A DNA stretch of 64,000 bases from Chryseobacterium sp. ISL-80 (GCA_018613055.1 JAGGQZ010000017.1:1-64000), one strand, 5' to 3'. Positions 45,980 through 55,083 are shown, counted from the first letter of the stretch. Translations and numbers: made by a program. Notes: a model not told the origin generated them from the sequence alone.

Positions 45980-46006
45980 TGTAAGCCCTTACACAGTTAC
46001 ATTATA
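45980..46006 (-). promoter_or_regulatory. bcd operon -10 and cre-like dyad
   Basis: On the minus strand TATAAT (complement of 46001-46006) is followed by TGTAAGGGCTTACA (45980-45993), a near-palindrome that matches the CcpA cre consensus at most positions, at the expected transcription start. The -35 is poor. CcpA repression of amino-acid catabolism is a reasonable inference. No sigma-54 -12/-24 pair was found, although the B. subtilis bkd operon uses one. Confidence 0.45.
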
Positions 46007-46058
46007 AAGAGTTTCGCTTTCGCTAACGGTGATATATCTTACACTTCTGTGGCAAAGC

Positions 46059-46145
46059 AACTGGAAAAAACCAAGGAAAATTTCCAGGTCGCCAATAAAG
46101 TTGTGAACATCGCAAATAAAATGTTTTTTTCGCCAAAATACTTGT
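46059..46145. repeat. Phased repeat array, three units (array 3), left of the IS
   Basis: CTGGAAA (46061-46067) and TTTCCAG (46081-46087) form the leader inverted repeat, followed by CGCCAA, CGCAAA and CGCCAA motifs at 46090, 46111 and 46131. It is the same motif family as arrays 1 and 2 and lies between the bcd promoter and the insertion sequence. Confidence 0.8.
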
Positions 46146-46228
46146 TGAAATGAAGTTAGTATAAAAAGTGGACACAGGCATTGGCGTCATGTTTTAATCA
46201 TAACCAACAATAAAAGGGACGTGTAAAC

Positions 46229-46469
46229 ATGGCGGAAAAGTATAAGAAATATCCTATAGAATTTAATTTCATATGACACCCTACAGAAATGGGTAGCTGC
46301 CTATCGGAAAAGACAACAGGATGCAGAGAAAGACCGTCAGAACCGCTTATTAACCGCTTCAGAATACAAAAAATTATATGAAGCAGAAAGATTAAGAAAG
46401 TTGGAACTGGAGGAGGAAAATACAATCTTAAAAAAGGCGATGCACATCTTCACGCAAGAAAAGAAGTAA
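46229..46469 (+). pseudogene. IS3-family orfA, internally deleted and frameshifted
   Basis: The frame starts MAEKYKKYPIEFN and reaches TGA after 15 codons. The C-terminal part resumes in another frame as LQKWVAAYRKRQQDAEK to LEEENTILKKAMHIF with the leucine-zipper-like end of OrfA. The N-terminal helix-turn-helix region in between is missing, so the protein cannot bind IS ends and the copy is probably immobile unless helped in trans. Confidence 0.8.
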
Positions 46470-46510
46470 AGTTTGCTTTCATCCATTCAGAGAGGGATGA
46501 GCACACCATC

Positions 46511-47377
46511 GTGAGGATGTGCAAAGTACTAGGTGTTACTACTTCAGGTTATTATGCATGGCTAAAGCGTCAGGAACAGGGTGAAACAGAAAAGCAGAAA
46601 CAAGACAGACAGTTGGATGAACTCATCATTTCTCACTTTTATGAGAACCTTTCTACATTTGGTAGTCCTAGGATCCACAAAAAGCTTTTGACAGAGAATA
46701 ATATAAAGGTCTCACAAAAGAAAGTAGCCAATCGTATGAGAGCGCTTAGCCTCTATGCGACGCCACCGAAAAAATATGTTCATACTACCGATTCAAACCA
46801 TGACAAGAGAACATATCCAAATGTACTAGACCGTAACTTCAACCCCAAGGCGCCTAATAAAGTATGGGTAACTGATATTACCTATATCCATACAGGAGAA
46901 GGTTTTATTTACATGAACCCTGTTATTGACTTATTTTCACGCCGGGTTATAAGCTACGCCATTGACGATAATATGGAGCATACTCTGCCACTCCGTGCCT
47001 TAAATGAAGCTATTGCATTACGAAACCCCGAAGAGGGTTGGATCCACCATTCAGATCGTGGATCACAATATTGTTCGAACAATTATATCGAAACCCTTAA
47101 GACAGCTAAAGCCACAATCAGTATGAGCAGGAAAGCGACTCCTTATGATAATGCCTGTGTAGAGTCCTTTTTTGCTTCATTGAAAAAAGAATACCTTTAT
47201 AAATTTGTATTTCCCACAAAGGCAGCCGCGGTAGCAGCTGTCGAGTTTTATGTGCAATTTTATAACAGGAAACGGATTCATTCCACACTTGAATACGCCA
47301 CTCCAGTTGAGTGTGAATTGGCGTTCGAAAAGGCGCAAAGAGAAGACGCCAATAAAAAAGAGTTGCCCTCAGCCTAA
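46511..47377 (+). CDS. IS3-family transposase OrfB
   Basis: A 288-residue DDE integrase-core transposase. Asp in VTDITYIHTGEG, Asp in WIHHSDRGSQY and Glu in CVESFFASLKKEYLY form the catalytic triad. FSRRVISYAIDDNM and FYNRKRIHSTL are also typical. The frame is open upstream to about 46469, where a -1 frameshift from orfA would normally make the fusion OrfAB. GTG 46511 is only the first possible start. Confidence 0.9.
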   Translation: MRMCKVLGVTTSGYYAWLKRQEQGETEKQKQDRQLDELIISHFYENLSTFGSPRIHKKLLTENNIKVSQKKVANRMRALSLYATPPKKYVHTTDSNHDKRTYPNVLDRNFNPKAPNKVWVTDITYIHTGEGFIYMNPVIDLFSRRVISYAIDDNMEHTLPLRALNEAIALRNPEEGWIHHSDRGSQYCSNNYIETLKTAKATISMSRKATPYDNACVESFFASLKKEYLYKFVFPTKAAAVAAVEFYVQFYNRKRIHSTLEYATPVECELAFEKAQREDANKKELPSA

Positions 47378-47506
47378 TGGAATAATCGGTTTTTGATTTT
47401 TCCTTTAGGCTGAGGCATCCAAACGAAGTGTAAACGGAGTGCGGAATAAAAAATACGCCAATCCCTGGCATAAAATAATCTATTTTATTGACAGAAGTCC
47501 AGAAAT

Positions 47507-47568
47507 CGCCATTAAAAATAAATTTTCGCCAATAAAATTGTGAACTCCGCCAATAAAACAAAATTCCC
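47507..47568. repeat. Phased repeat array, three units (array 4), right of the IS
   Basis: CGCCAT/CGCCAA motifs at 47507, 47527 and 47548 with a weak leader pair CTGG (47464 region) and CCAG. The block 47524-47558 is identical over 35 bp to array 2. An extra CGCCAA lies at 47456 near the IS end. Confidence 0.75.
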
Positions 47569-47575
47569 TCAAAAA

Positions 47576-47606
47576 AAGAACCAAAGCGCAGCTGCTTTGG
47601 TTCTTC
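47576..47606. terminator. Terminator after the OYE gene
   Basis: AGAACCAAAGC and GCTTTGGTTCT pair around GCAGCT. On the minus strand T7 follows. Confidence 0.8.
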
Positions 47607-47619
47607 TAAAAGCAATTTT

Positions 47620-48744
47620 TTATTGTACACCCGGAAACCAGCCTGGTGTATTGACGATTGCCTGCCATAATGGATCCGGAACGACTAGTCGGGCCTGCGC
47701 ACCTGTATCAAGCTTCGTTTCAATTTCATTTTCACGGCCGGTTTCGACTTTTTCTACCCAATCTGGATCAATGATCAGTTCACGTCCAAGCGCAAGCAGA
47801 GGCACTCCTGTTCCGAATGCCTTGATCACATCTTCCGCACTGTAAAGTGATCCCACACCAATGACAGGTACTTTATTTCCGACTCGTTCGTGGATGATTT
47901 CCATCCGTGAACGGTCATCATCCACACCCCTTCTTGGCTTTGACCAGAAATCATTCAATGATACGTGCAGGTAATCAAGATTCTTTTCTGCAAGGGCATC
48001 AATCAATTCAAGGGTGTCTGCCATCGTAATACCCGGCTCCTCCGGCTCTTCGGGGGAGAATCTGTATCCGACGATGAACGGTTCTTTGGCATGCTCAGCT
48101 GTTACCTTCTTCACCTCATCGACAACCGCCAGCGGAAAGGCCATCCTTTTTTCCAGTGAGCCACCCCATTGATCTTCACGCCTGTTTGAATGTGGGGAGA
48201 AGAATTGCTGAATCAAATAGCCATTGGCTCCATGGATTTCGACTCCATCAAAGCCTGCCTGTATTGCCCGGCGGGTGGTCTCGCCAAAGGCAGAAATGAT
48301 CTTCTCAATTTCTTCTCCTGTCAATTCACGCGGTGCCTTTGCACTGTTCCGCTCTGACTGAACGGCACTTGCGCTGACAATGTCTCCATCCGGCACAAGT
48401 TCCGGCGGACATTCGCGGCCACCATGGAAAATTTGCAGCACTGCTTTAGCGCCTTCCGCTTTAATAGCTGAAGCCAGCTTACGCAAACTTGGAATCATGT
48501 CATCTGTATCTGCGCCAAACTCACCTTTGAAGCCTTTCCCATCTCTGGTCACGTATGTACACGCCGTCACTACCATGCTTACATCTTTTGAGCGGCGGGC
48601 ATAATACTTTACCTCTGCGTCTGTCACGGTTCCATCCTCATTGGATGAGAAGTTTGTCATCGGTGCCATGACCAGTCTATTCTTCAGGCTGACTCCATTG
48701 GGGAATGAAAAAGAATCGAATAACGGTTTATATTTTTCGTTCAT
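47620..48744 (-). CDS. NADH:flavin oxidoreductase, Old Yellow Enzyme family
   Basis: A 374-residue FMN-dependent TIM-barrel enzyme. The N-terminal LKNRLVMAPMTNFSS, the catalytic-region GANGYLIQQFFSPHSNRR and the C-terminal VIGVGSLYSAEDV are the family's FMN and active-site signatures. It could reduce activated alkenes or nitro compounds; the substrate is unknown. RBS AAGGAGG precedes ATG 48744. Confidence 0.9.
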   Translation of the reverse strand: MNEKYKPLFDSFSFPNGVSLKNRLVMAPMTNFSSNEDGTVTDAEVKYYARRSKDVSMVVTACTYVTRDGKGFKGEFGADTDDMIPSLRKLASAIKAEGAKAVLQIFHGGRECPPELVPDGDIVSASAVQSERNSAKAPRELTGEEIEKIISAFGETTRRAIQAGFDGVEIHGANGYLIQQFFSPHSNRREDQWGGSLEKRMAFPLAVVDEVKKVTAEHAKEPFIVGYRFSPEEPEEPGITMADTLELIDALAEKNLDYLHVSLNDFWSKPRRGVDDDRSRMEIIHERVGNKVPVIGVGSLYSAEDVIKAFGTGVPLLALGRELIIDPDWVEKVETGRENEIETKLDTGAQARLVVPDPLWQAIVNTPGWFPGVQ

Positions 48745-48840
48745 TAACTATGTACCTCCTTTTTCGATATACGAAAGATTTTACCTAAACTGCTGCTAGC
48801 TAAACATCTCAGTTATTATTTGTATCTTTCCTGAAAAAAA

Positions 48841-48866
48841 CAGCGGGAAATTATTTTTCCGCTGTC
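48841..48866 (-). terminator. Terminator after the DUF1259 gene
   Basis: CAGCGG and CCGCTG pair around a 12-nt loop. The minus-strand tail is T7. Confidence 0.65.
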
Positions 48867-48871
48867 ATCCA

Positions 48872-49333
48872 TTACTTGCTTGTCTTTTCGATTGCTGCCT
48901 TGATGGTCTCTGCCTGCTGCTCCATATCGCCAATTCCCTGAAAATGGAGATACATGATTCTCGGTTTCTCAAACAGCATATGGTTGTGCAAAGCGGAGAC
49001 TTCCAGCTTCCCCTTTGCCAATTCCTCCAGGACAGGGTTTACTTCATCCTGTAGCAAAGCGAGTTCTCCCATCACGGCTGTTTGCCCATCAACCTTTTCA
49101 AAACTGAAATGGAAGGCTAGTTCCATCATTTCCATGGACAGTTTTTTACCCATAAACGTCGCTTGTTTAATATGTTCACGGATGATTTCCACCTTGCAGA
49201 CACCATTTACGGATTCAACATCTGTATTGAAAACATTCTTCAGCTTTTCACAATCTGTATTTCCCTGAGCCTGTGCTGCAGCAGGTAAAAATAATGAAAA
49301 AACCAACAAAACTGCCATCGTCATTCTTTTCAC
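48872..49333 (-). CDS. Secreted DUF1259 protein
   Basis: A 153-residue protein with a Sec signal peptide (about residues 1-23) and a DUF1259 domain, marked by VSALHNHMLFEKPRIMYLHF with its metal-binding-like His residues. Two cysteines (near 29 and 47) may form a disulphide outside the cell. I chose GTG 49333 with AAGGAG 8 nt upstream. Function of the family is unknown. Confidence 0.82.
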   Translation of the reverse strand: MKRMTMAVLLVFSLFLPAAAQAQGNTDCEKLKNVFNTDVESVNGVCKVEIIREHIKQATFMGKKLSMEMMELAFHFSFEKVDGQTAVMGELALLQDEVNPVLEELAKGKLEVSALHNHMLFEKPRIMYLHFQGIGDMEQQAETIKAAIEKTSK

Positions 49334-49466
49334 GTCAGGCACTCCTTTTTTTCCTTTAGCATCCCTATTTCCTTTTTTCAATATTCCTGCACTATATTAA
49401 AAAGACACTCTGCCTCAGCAGAATGCCTTTTTCATGCTGCCCCACATGGAAAAGCACGCTTCCATC

Positions 49467-50771
49467 CTAAAGTGCTATTCCCAATACGGTTGAAAGTTCT
49501 TGTTTCTTCTCATTCAAATAGAGCTGGTCCAATTCCTTCAGTTCGTCTTTATTAAATTTTTCCATATTGTAAATATAAAGTTCCCAGATGCTTTTCTTCA
49601 ATGATTCATCTGCTGATCTTCCGATTAACAGATACGCATCGATCAGAGCTGTTAGAATCGAAAAATCCTCGCTGCCATAATGGATGATTTGATAAAAGGA
49701 TAAATATAAGATATCCATAGTCCTTTTTTGTTTGCCAATGATTCTTGGCTGCATCTCTTCGTCATAATAGGCGATATAGCGGCCATTCGAACGAATCCGG
49801 CAAAGATGTGACAACGCCATGCCCAGATACGAGATACAGACTCTTGCTGTATTCGGGTCGTTGACCGCAGGTGATATAGCCCTTAATGCCACTTCGACGA
49901 TTTTCTGCAGGGCGAATTCCGGATCCTGAATCGATGAACGTTCCTTCCCAAGCTTCAAGTACTGATTCAGCACACCATCTATGTCCTCGTCCAGTTCACC
50001 ACTATGATGGACCCTGAACGCAATACTGTCCTCGGTAAGAAAATCTCCATTCAAAAAATTCGCCTCAACCCCGATTCTATGCTGGGATGCATATTTCAAA
50101 AGACCGTGATAGTCTGTCAGCTGTACATAGCCATATCCCCTGCATTTTACATCCCTGACGAATTCATAAGTGAAATCGGCATCTTTCCTGTCATCAATCA
50201 CATTAGTAAATTTGCTTTCCAGCGTCTCTTCCTGCCTTTTGATGACCTTCATACTGCCCTCAGTTATTTCTCGGATCAGCGTACTGACCTGAATGGACGT
50301 AGCCACATTATGGATAAAATAGGCGAAAACACCAAGGCAGATGAACGCGATCACCACCCCAACTGATGCAGAAATCACCTCACTTTCGTACCAGTTTTCA
50401 CTCATGAAGAGTAAAGACAGGACTGAATAGACAAACCCTCCCATAAAGATTCCAAGCACCCGCATTGTCAAAGGATCTTCAACGAAATTATTCAGCGTTC
50501 GCGGAGAGAATTGTGATGAATATGTAGTCAATACAACCATGATTGTCGAGAATGTAATCGTCGTCATCGTTAAAAGTGCCCCGGAAAGCGAACCCAAAAT
50601 CGTCTGGGCAAGGTCGACGCTGGTAAGCATGAATGATGGAACGACCTCCTGAGACAGTCCGTTGTGGTCAACATAAATCACAATCAATGCCAGCAGGAAT
50701 GCGAGCACACTATAAATAACGGGTCTCAGCCACATACTTTCCCTTATCCTTAAAGCCATTTTTCTCAACAA
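49467..50771 (-). CDS. DUF2254 membrane protein
   Basis: About 434 residues. Four membrane helices in the first 170 residues, with LTMTTITFSTIMVVLTTYSSQFSPR, mark DUF2254. The rest is cytoplasmic and ends in a charged helical region. The family is uncharacterised. I chose TTG 50771 because AAGGAG lies 9 nt upstream; the frame is open to 50795, and ATG 50759 is another option. It is monocistronic. Confidence 0.8.
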   Translation of the reverse strand: MLRKMALRIRESMWLRPVIYSVLAFLLALIVIYVDHNGLSQEVVPSFMLTSVDLAQTILGSLSGALLTMTTITFSTIMVVLTTYSSQFSPRTLNNFVEDPLTMRVLGIFMGGFVYSVLSLLFMSENWYESEVISASVGVVIAFICLGVFAYFIHNVATSIQVSTLIREITEGSMKVIKRQEETLESKFTNVIDDRKDADFTYEFVRDVKCRGYGYVQLTDYHGLLKYASQHRIGVEANFLNGDFLTEDSIAFRVHHSGELDEDIDGVLNQYLKLGKERSSIQDPEFALQKIVEVALRAISPAVNDPNTARVCISYLGMALSHLCRIRSNGRYIAYYDEEMQPRIIGKQKRTMDILYLSFYQIIHYGSEDFSILTALIDAYLLIGRSADESLKKSIWELYIYNMEKFNKDELKELDQLYLNEKKQELSTVLGIAL

Positions 50772-50936
50772 TCTCTCCAACTCCTTAGCTGCCAACTCTT
50801 TCCTTATTTATTTAGACCAAATAGGACGTGTTTAATCATTAACCTTACCAGTCTGGTTTTACCTCTTTAAAAAGACAGGGTGTTACGAGGCTTGAAAATA
50901 AACCCACAGTGGAATATTCTTAATTGTATACTTCAA

Positions 50937-51665
50937 ATGTTTAAGGGTGGGATTAACCTGCGTATCAATAAATTCATCAGCGAAACAGGAAAAACGTCAA
51001 GACGGGGCGCTGACCGCCTCATTGAGGAAGGACGAGTGACAATCAACGGCAAGGTTGCAAAAATCGGCAGCCAGGTCGAGCCTGGCGATGTCGTCAAGCT
51101 CAATGGCGAAGAAATCAGGGTGTCGCAGAACTATGTTTATATTGCCTTGAATAAACCGGTCGGCATCACAAGTACGACGGAAAGACATGTGAAGGGCAAC
51201 ATCATCGATCTTGTCAATCATCCGCTAAGGATTTTCAACATCGGGCGGCTCGATAAGGATTCAGAAGGCCTGATCCTGCTCACGAACGACGGAGATATCG
51301 TTAATGAAATCCTCAGGGCTGAGAACAAGCATGAAAAAGAGTATATTGTATCCGTGGACAAGCCAATTACTCCAGAATTCGTCAAGGCGATGTCTGAAGG
51401 CGTCAGGATCCTTGGGACGAAAACATTGCCGGCAAAAGTCGTCCAGCTTTCAAAATACGAATTCAATATCATTCTTACACAAGGATTGAACAGGCAAATC
51501 CGCCGCATGTGTGAAGCTCTTGGCTATGAAGTCCTCAGACTGCAGCGCATCCGGATCATGAATATCCATCTTGGCAGCCTTCCAATCGGCCAATGGCGCG
51601 ACTTGACCAAAAAGGAGAAACAGCAGCTTTTCAGCGATTTGAATTACGAACCGAAGCAATGGTAA
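50937..51665 (+). CDS. RsuA/RluF-family pseudouridine synthase
   Basis: The S4 RNA-binding domain starts at [25 protein letters not shown]. The catalytic domain has the [17 protein letters not shown] motif with the catalytic Asp and ends with [14 protein letters not shown]. It fits RluF/YmfC-like enzymes that modify 23S rRNA or tRNA-Tyr. ATG 50937 lacks a ribosome site. AAGGGTGGG lies 7 nt before CTG 50958, where homologous proteins usually begin, so a rare CTG start is possible. Confidence 0.87.
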   Translation: MFKGGINLRINKFISETGKTSRRGADRLIEEGRVTINGKVAKIGSQVEPGDVVKLNGEEIRVSQNYVYIALNKPVGITSTTERHVKGNIIDLVNHPLRIFNIGRLDKDSEGLILLTNDGDIVNEILRAENKHEKEYIVSVDKPITPEFVKAMSEGVRILGTKTLPAKVVQLSKYEFNIILTQGLNRQIRRMCEALGYEVLRLQRIRIMNIHLGSLPIGQWRDLTKKEKQQLFSDLNYEPKQW

Positions 51666-51697
51666 AAGGATGAGCATTTATGGCTCATCCTTTTTAT
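51666..51697 (+). terminator. Terminator after the pseudouridine synthase gene
   Basis: AAGGATGAGC and GCTCATCCTT pair around ATTTATG and are followed by T4. Confidence 0.82.
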
Positions 51698-51824
51698 TGG
51701 CCGTTTTTTATAAGTAATTAGCTTCTTTCCTCTGTCACTAAAAATTAATGAATAAGTACTTTTTTTCAAAATATGAAAATAGAATTGGGAAACAAATGAA
51801 ATTTTTCAGAGAGGTGCAAAATCT

Positions 51825-52733
51825 TTGAGAAACATCCTGAATAAAATTGTTTTCTTCATCGTTGTTAGCATCTGCTTGATTTTAATCACTTTGTTCCCGA
51901 GGGAAGCGATGGTGACTGGAGAAGGACGGGCTGTAAAGGTCGTATATACCTACGATTTTTCCTGGGAGGAATATATGGGAAATATTATCCATTTCGCCGA
52001 AAGTTTCATTAAGAATGGCAGCTTTGGCGAAACCAGGTATCATAAGCCGGTCGAGGAGGAAGTCGCCATCTATTTCCCCCGCAGTTTAAAAATAATCGTT
52101 ACGGCGTTTTTCCTTAGTTTAGCAGCAGGAGTCCTGAAAGGGATCTATGATTTCAAGAACTCCACGAAACGAAAAAGTATTTTGGGAAATTGGAGCACAT
52201 GGCTCCTTCTGTCCATTCCAGATTTTCTCATCATCCTGCTGTTCCAGTGGATCATCATCTTCTATGTGAATTGGATTGATATCTTTGGCCATGAGCAGTG
52301 GTTCAATTTCTTCATCCCTTCGCTGCTGGCAGCAATCTATCCCGCGATGTACATCAGCAGGATTACTGCAGGTGCGGTTTCCAGTGAGGCGGGGAAACAA
52401 TATGTCCAGGTCGCGAAAGCCAAGGGGTTTAATGAAAACTACATCCTCTATCGACATATCCTAAAAAATTGTGGTGGTACCATCCTGAATTATGTGCCGA
52501 CGATGATGATTTACATATTATCAAATTTACTATTTTTAGAGTATCTGCTCGACTATAAAGGGGCAGCATACCGCCTATGGCTGGCGCTTGATTTTGAACC
52601 GCGCATCTTTATTGGCAGAGAGTCGTTCTATGAACCGAGCGTGATCATTTCCTTTGGGATATGCTTCATGGCCATTGTCTTGTTTGCCCAAATCTGCAGT
52701 CATCTGCTCAGCAGCCGGCTTGATCCGCGTTAG
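51825..52733 (+). CDS. ABC transporter permease, DppB/OppB-like
   Basis: A 302-residue inner-membrane permease with about six helices. The binding-protein-dependent permease EAA-type loop is recognisable as EAGKQYVQVAKAKGFNENYILYRHILKN, which contacts the ATPase. The periplasmic loop after helix 1 is long, as in DppB. It starts at TTG 51825 with GAGGTG 8 nt upstream. It pairs with the permease at 52746, but no ATPase or binding protein is nearby. Confidence 0.8.
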   Translation: MRNILNKIVFFIVVSICLILITLFPREAMVTGEGRAVKVVYTYDFSWEEYMGNIIHFAESFIKNGSFGETRYHKPVEEEVAIYFPRSLKIIVTAFFLSLAAGVLKGIYDFKNSTKRKSILGNWSTWLLLSIPDFLIILLFQWIIIFYVNWIDIFGHEQWFNFFIPSLLAAIYPAMYISRITAGAVSSEAGKQYVQVAKAKGFNENYILYRHILKNCGGTILNYVPTMMIYILSNLLFLEYLLDYKGAAYRLWLALDFEPRIFIGRESFYEPSVIISFGICFMAIVLFAQICSHLLSSRLDPR

Positions 52734-52745
52734 GAGGTTTGCGAA

Positions 52746-53642
52746 TTGAGGAATTGGCATTTCATCACCGGAACAATGTTGTTATCGATTTTTATATTGG
52801 TTGCCTTTATCGGTCCGCATTTTTCATTTGTAAAGGGCGGTATTGAGGAAAATCGGATGGTTATGGAAGATGGCAAATTTCAAAGGGCTCCCTTTGCTCC
52901 CTCATCCAAACACCTTCTCGGCACCGACCATGACGGCCGTGATTTATTAAGCATCCTTATAGCCGGGGCAAAGGATACCATTTTATTAGTCTTCGCCATC
53001 ACTATCATCAGATACCTTTTCTCACTGGTACTGGTTTTATTGGCGTTCATTTGGAAAAAGCCATTCACCTGGCTGATCAACTGGTGGAATCAGCTTTCCG
53101 CAGGCCTCCCAATCATTTTTGCCGCAATCTTATTCATTACTCTCCCCATCTTCACCTTTAGTCCAAATCGGATCGTCTGGGTCATTTTCATCCTCGCGCT
53201 CATTGAAGTTGGGAGAGTCAGCTATATCATGAAGCAGAAAGTCCTGTCGATCTCCAAGACTCCTTTTGTCGAGGCTGGGATTACAATCGGAAATGGACCG
53301 TTTCGCTTTTTTAAAAATTACTATGTTCCTAGTCTTTTGCCCGAAATCATCGTCAACTTTTGCATTGACCTGGGCAGGGTCGCTTTATTGCTCGGCCAGC
53401 TGGGAATTTTCAGTATTTTTGTGACCCAAGTATTTGTCCAGACAAGCTACGGATTTGGAGAATTGAGAAATACAAGTCTTAATTGGCCAACACTTCTGGG
53501 TGAAGCAAGAGGAGATTTGTTAAAAGCCTTTTGGATCCCTTTTTTCACCGCAAGTGCGATCACGTACATGATTCTGACATTCAATATACTGGGTGAAGGG
53601 CTTCGGCGTTATTTTGAAAAAGGAGAGTCTTCAAATTTATAA
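52746..53642 (+). CDS. ABC transporter permease, DppC/OppC-like
   Basis: A 298-residue permease. The N-terminal helix, then KHLLGTDHDGRDLLSILIAGAK, is the DppC-type signature, and SKTPFVEAGITIGNGPFRFFKNY is the ATPase-contact loop. It starts at TTG 52746 with AGGAGG 8 nt upstream, 12 nt after the partner. The pair diverges strongly from classical DppBC. The ATPases must be supplied from elsewhere, or the transporter has another energy partner. Confidence 0.8.
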   Translation: MRNWHFITGTMLLSIFILVAFIGPHFSFVKGGIEENRMVMEDGKFQRAPFAPSSKHLLGTDHDGRDLLSILIAGAKDTILLVFAITIIRYLFSLVLVLLAFIWKKPFTWLINWWNQLSAGLPIIFAAILFITLPIFTFSPNRIVWVIFILALIEVGRVSYIMKQKVLSISKTPFVEAGITIGNGPFRFFKNYYVPSLLPEIIVNFCIDLGRVALLLGQLGIFSIFVTQVFVQTSYGFGELRNTSLNWPTLLGEARGDLLKAFWIPFFTASAITYMILTFNILGEGLRRYFEKGESSNL

Positions 53643-53733
53643 CCATTCGCAGGTATGCGTGCTGGTGCGGACAAAGAATTTGTGTTGTAATAACTTATAT
53701 CAACGTTCTATAAGTTAGGAGCTATTTAAAGTC

Positions 53734-54495
53734 ATGAATACGACAAACCCGGTAAGCCAGGACGAACTGAAGATCATTTTGCTCGCTGCAAACGAAATTA
53801 TTATGTACGGAGGGAAGGGCCTGCTGGGCAAGATTCTCGCTGGTTCAAAAGACAAAAGGATTTATACAGGCGACCTTCACCTCTCCCCTTTTTACGGCTC
53901 ATTCGCAGACATAAAACAAAAGGAGATCATGGAAAAGGTAGAATGGGTGATGGCCAACGGCTACCTTTCAGCTGATGAAAAGCTCTCCCTCCTTATTTAC
54001 ACAGACAAAGGCTGGAACCTTATTAAAGATGAACTTGCGGAAGTGCTTTATACAGATCTCTCCCTCGCTGCTGAGTACGGCAGATATGAGTATGTTCAGG
54101 TTATCCTCAATCAGGATCCAGAATTAAAGATGGACTTACTCGATCTCATTGAGGAGAGAAAGGATAAGGAACTAATCGACACGCTGATGGAATGGCTGGA
54201 GCTTGAAACCTTCAAACCTGTTCCTGAAAGAATCAAAGAAGTGGTCCAGGGACTGACTAAAGAAGATTCCACCGCTCCTCAGGCACAAAGTGGCATTCTC
54301 TCTTTTGCAGCCAATAAAAAATGGCTGGCTATTCCTCAGGATATCCGGCAGATGCTTGTCCGGAACGTTTTTTGTGGACATTGCCGCGGCCCGGTTCAAA
54401 TCGAGAAATATGTGATCAAGGAGTTCAATGACACAGTTATACTCGAAGGAAAATGCAAGAACTGCGGCAATGATGTGGCAAGAGTAATAGATTAA
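53734..54495 (+). CDS. RQC-minor-1-like DNA-binding protein
   Basis: A 253-residue protein. Residues 10-85 resemble the RecQ C-terminal winged helix (LLAANEIIMYGGKGLLGKIL, then YGSFADIKQKEIMEKVEWVM). A helical middle follows, then a C-terminal zinc ribbon CGHCRG and CKNCGN. It matches what I remember as the RQC-minor-1 family, seen as stand-alone proteins in Bacillus. No RecQ helicase domain is present. Possible role in recognising DNA lesions or junctions is inferred from RQC domains. Confidence 0.68.
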   Translation: MNTTNPVSQDELKIILLAANEIIMYGGKGLLGKILAGSKDKRIYTGDLHLSPFYGSFADIKQKEIMEKVEWVMANGYLSADEKLSLLIYTDKGWNLIKDELAEVLYTDLSLAAEYGRYEYVQVILNQDPELKMDLLDLIEERKDKELIDTLMEWLELETFKPVPERIKEVVQGLTKEDSTAPQAQSGILSFAANKKWLAIPQDIRQMLVRNVFCGHCRGPVQIEKYVIKEFNDTVILEGKCKNCGNDVARVID

Positions 54496-54503
54496 TTCCG
54501 GTC

Positions 54504-54535
54504 ACCTGGCTTATAAGATGCCAGGTTTCTTTTTG
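54504..54535 (+). terminator. Terminator after the RQC-like gene
   Basis: ACCTGGC and GCCAGGT pair around TTATAAGAT, followed by TTCTTTTT. Confidence 0.75.
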
Positions 54536-54622
54536 GCCGAAATATAGTTTGTATACAAATTATATTTACACAAAATATTTATCGTGCTAAAATGATTTAA
54601 GGTAATTGAGGAGGTCACGCTC

Positions 54623-55069
54623 ATGAATATGTCTTTGGATAAAGCAATCGGCTCAGCTTCGGTTCGGTTAAGCAAGAAGCTCACACGAATCATCAATCAT
54701 CATTTGAAGCCTTACCATATTACGACTGAACAGTGGAGTGTCCTGCGCACACTGAACGAGTCTGATAAGATTTCACAAAAAGAATTATCGATCAGGTCAG
54801 ACAAGGACCAGGCAACACTGACTAAAATCCTTGATCTCCTTGTAAAACAGGAAAATGTTGAAAGGGTCCCTAATCCACAGGACCGGCGTTCTTTTCTGGT
54901 GGAAATCACTCCAAAGGGCACAAAGCTTGTCGAGGAAGTGACTCCTTATATCGAGGAAATCTACGTGAAGATCACCCATGGTATTGATGCAGCCCATCTT
55001 GATATTTTCAAAGAAGTTTTATCCAATCTGGAAGACAATATTGCAGGACTCCTGGAGGAAAACAATTAG
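54623..55069 (+). CDS. MarR-family transcriptional regulator
   Basis: A 148-residue winged-helix repressor. The recognition helix region is KISQKELSIRSDKDQATLTKIL and the wing is VPNPQDRRSFLVEIT, both canonical. It probably represses its own two-gene operon with the MFS gene starting 14 nt later, and responds to a drug-like ligand. RBS GAGGAGG precedes ATG 54623. The upstream AT-rich region holds TTTGTATACAAA-like dyad sequence near 54550 that could be its operator. Confidence 0.87.
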   Translation: MNMSLDKAIGSASVRLSKKLTRIINHHLKPYHITTEQWSVLRTLNESDKISQKELSIRSDKDQATLTKILDLLVKQENVERVPNPQDRRSFLVEITPKGTKLVEEVTPYIEEIYVKITHGIDAAHLDIFKEVLSNLEDNIAGLLEENN

Positions 55070-55083
55070 AAAGAAGGAATATA

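Larger units (their letters stand above)
46160..47450 (+). mobile_element. IS3-family insertion sequence, damaged
   Basis: About 1.29 kb with the usual two-frame transposase layout, orfA then orfB with overlapping frames. orfB is intact and has the DDE catalytic domain; orfA is broken. The left edge holds AAAAAGTGGACACAGGCATT. I could not match terminal inverted repeats or target duplications by eye, so the ends are approximate. Phased arrays flank it on both sides. Confidence 0.85.

Noticed and set aside
45950-46000. Sigma-54 promoter for bcd
   Set aside because: GG and GC elements found near TGGATACATCCTGC have 9 bp instead of 10 bp between them.
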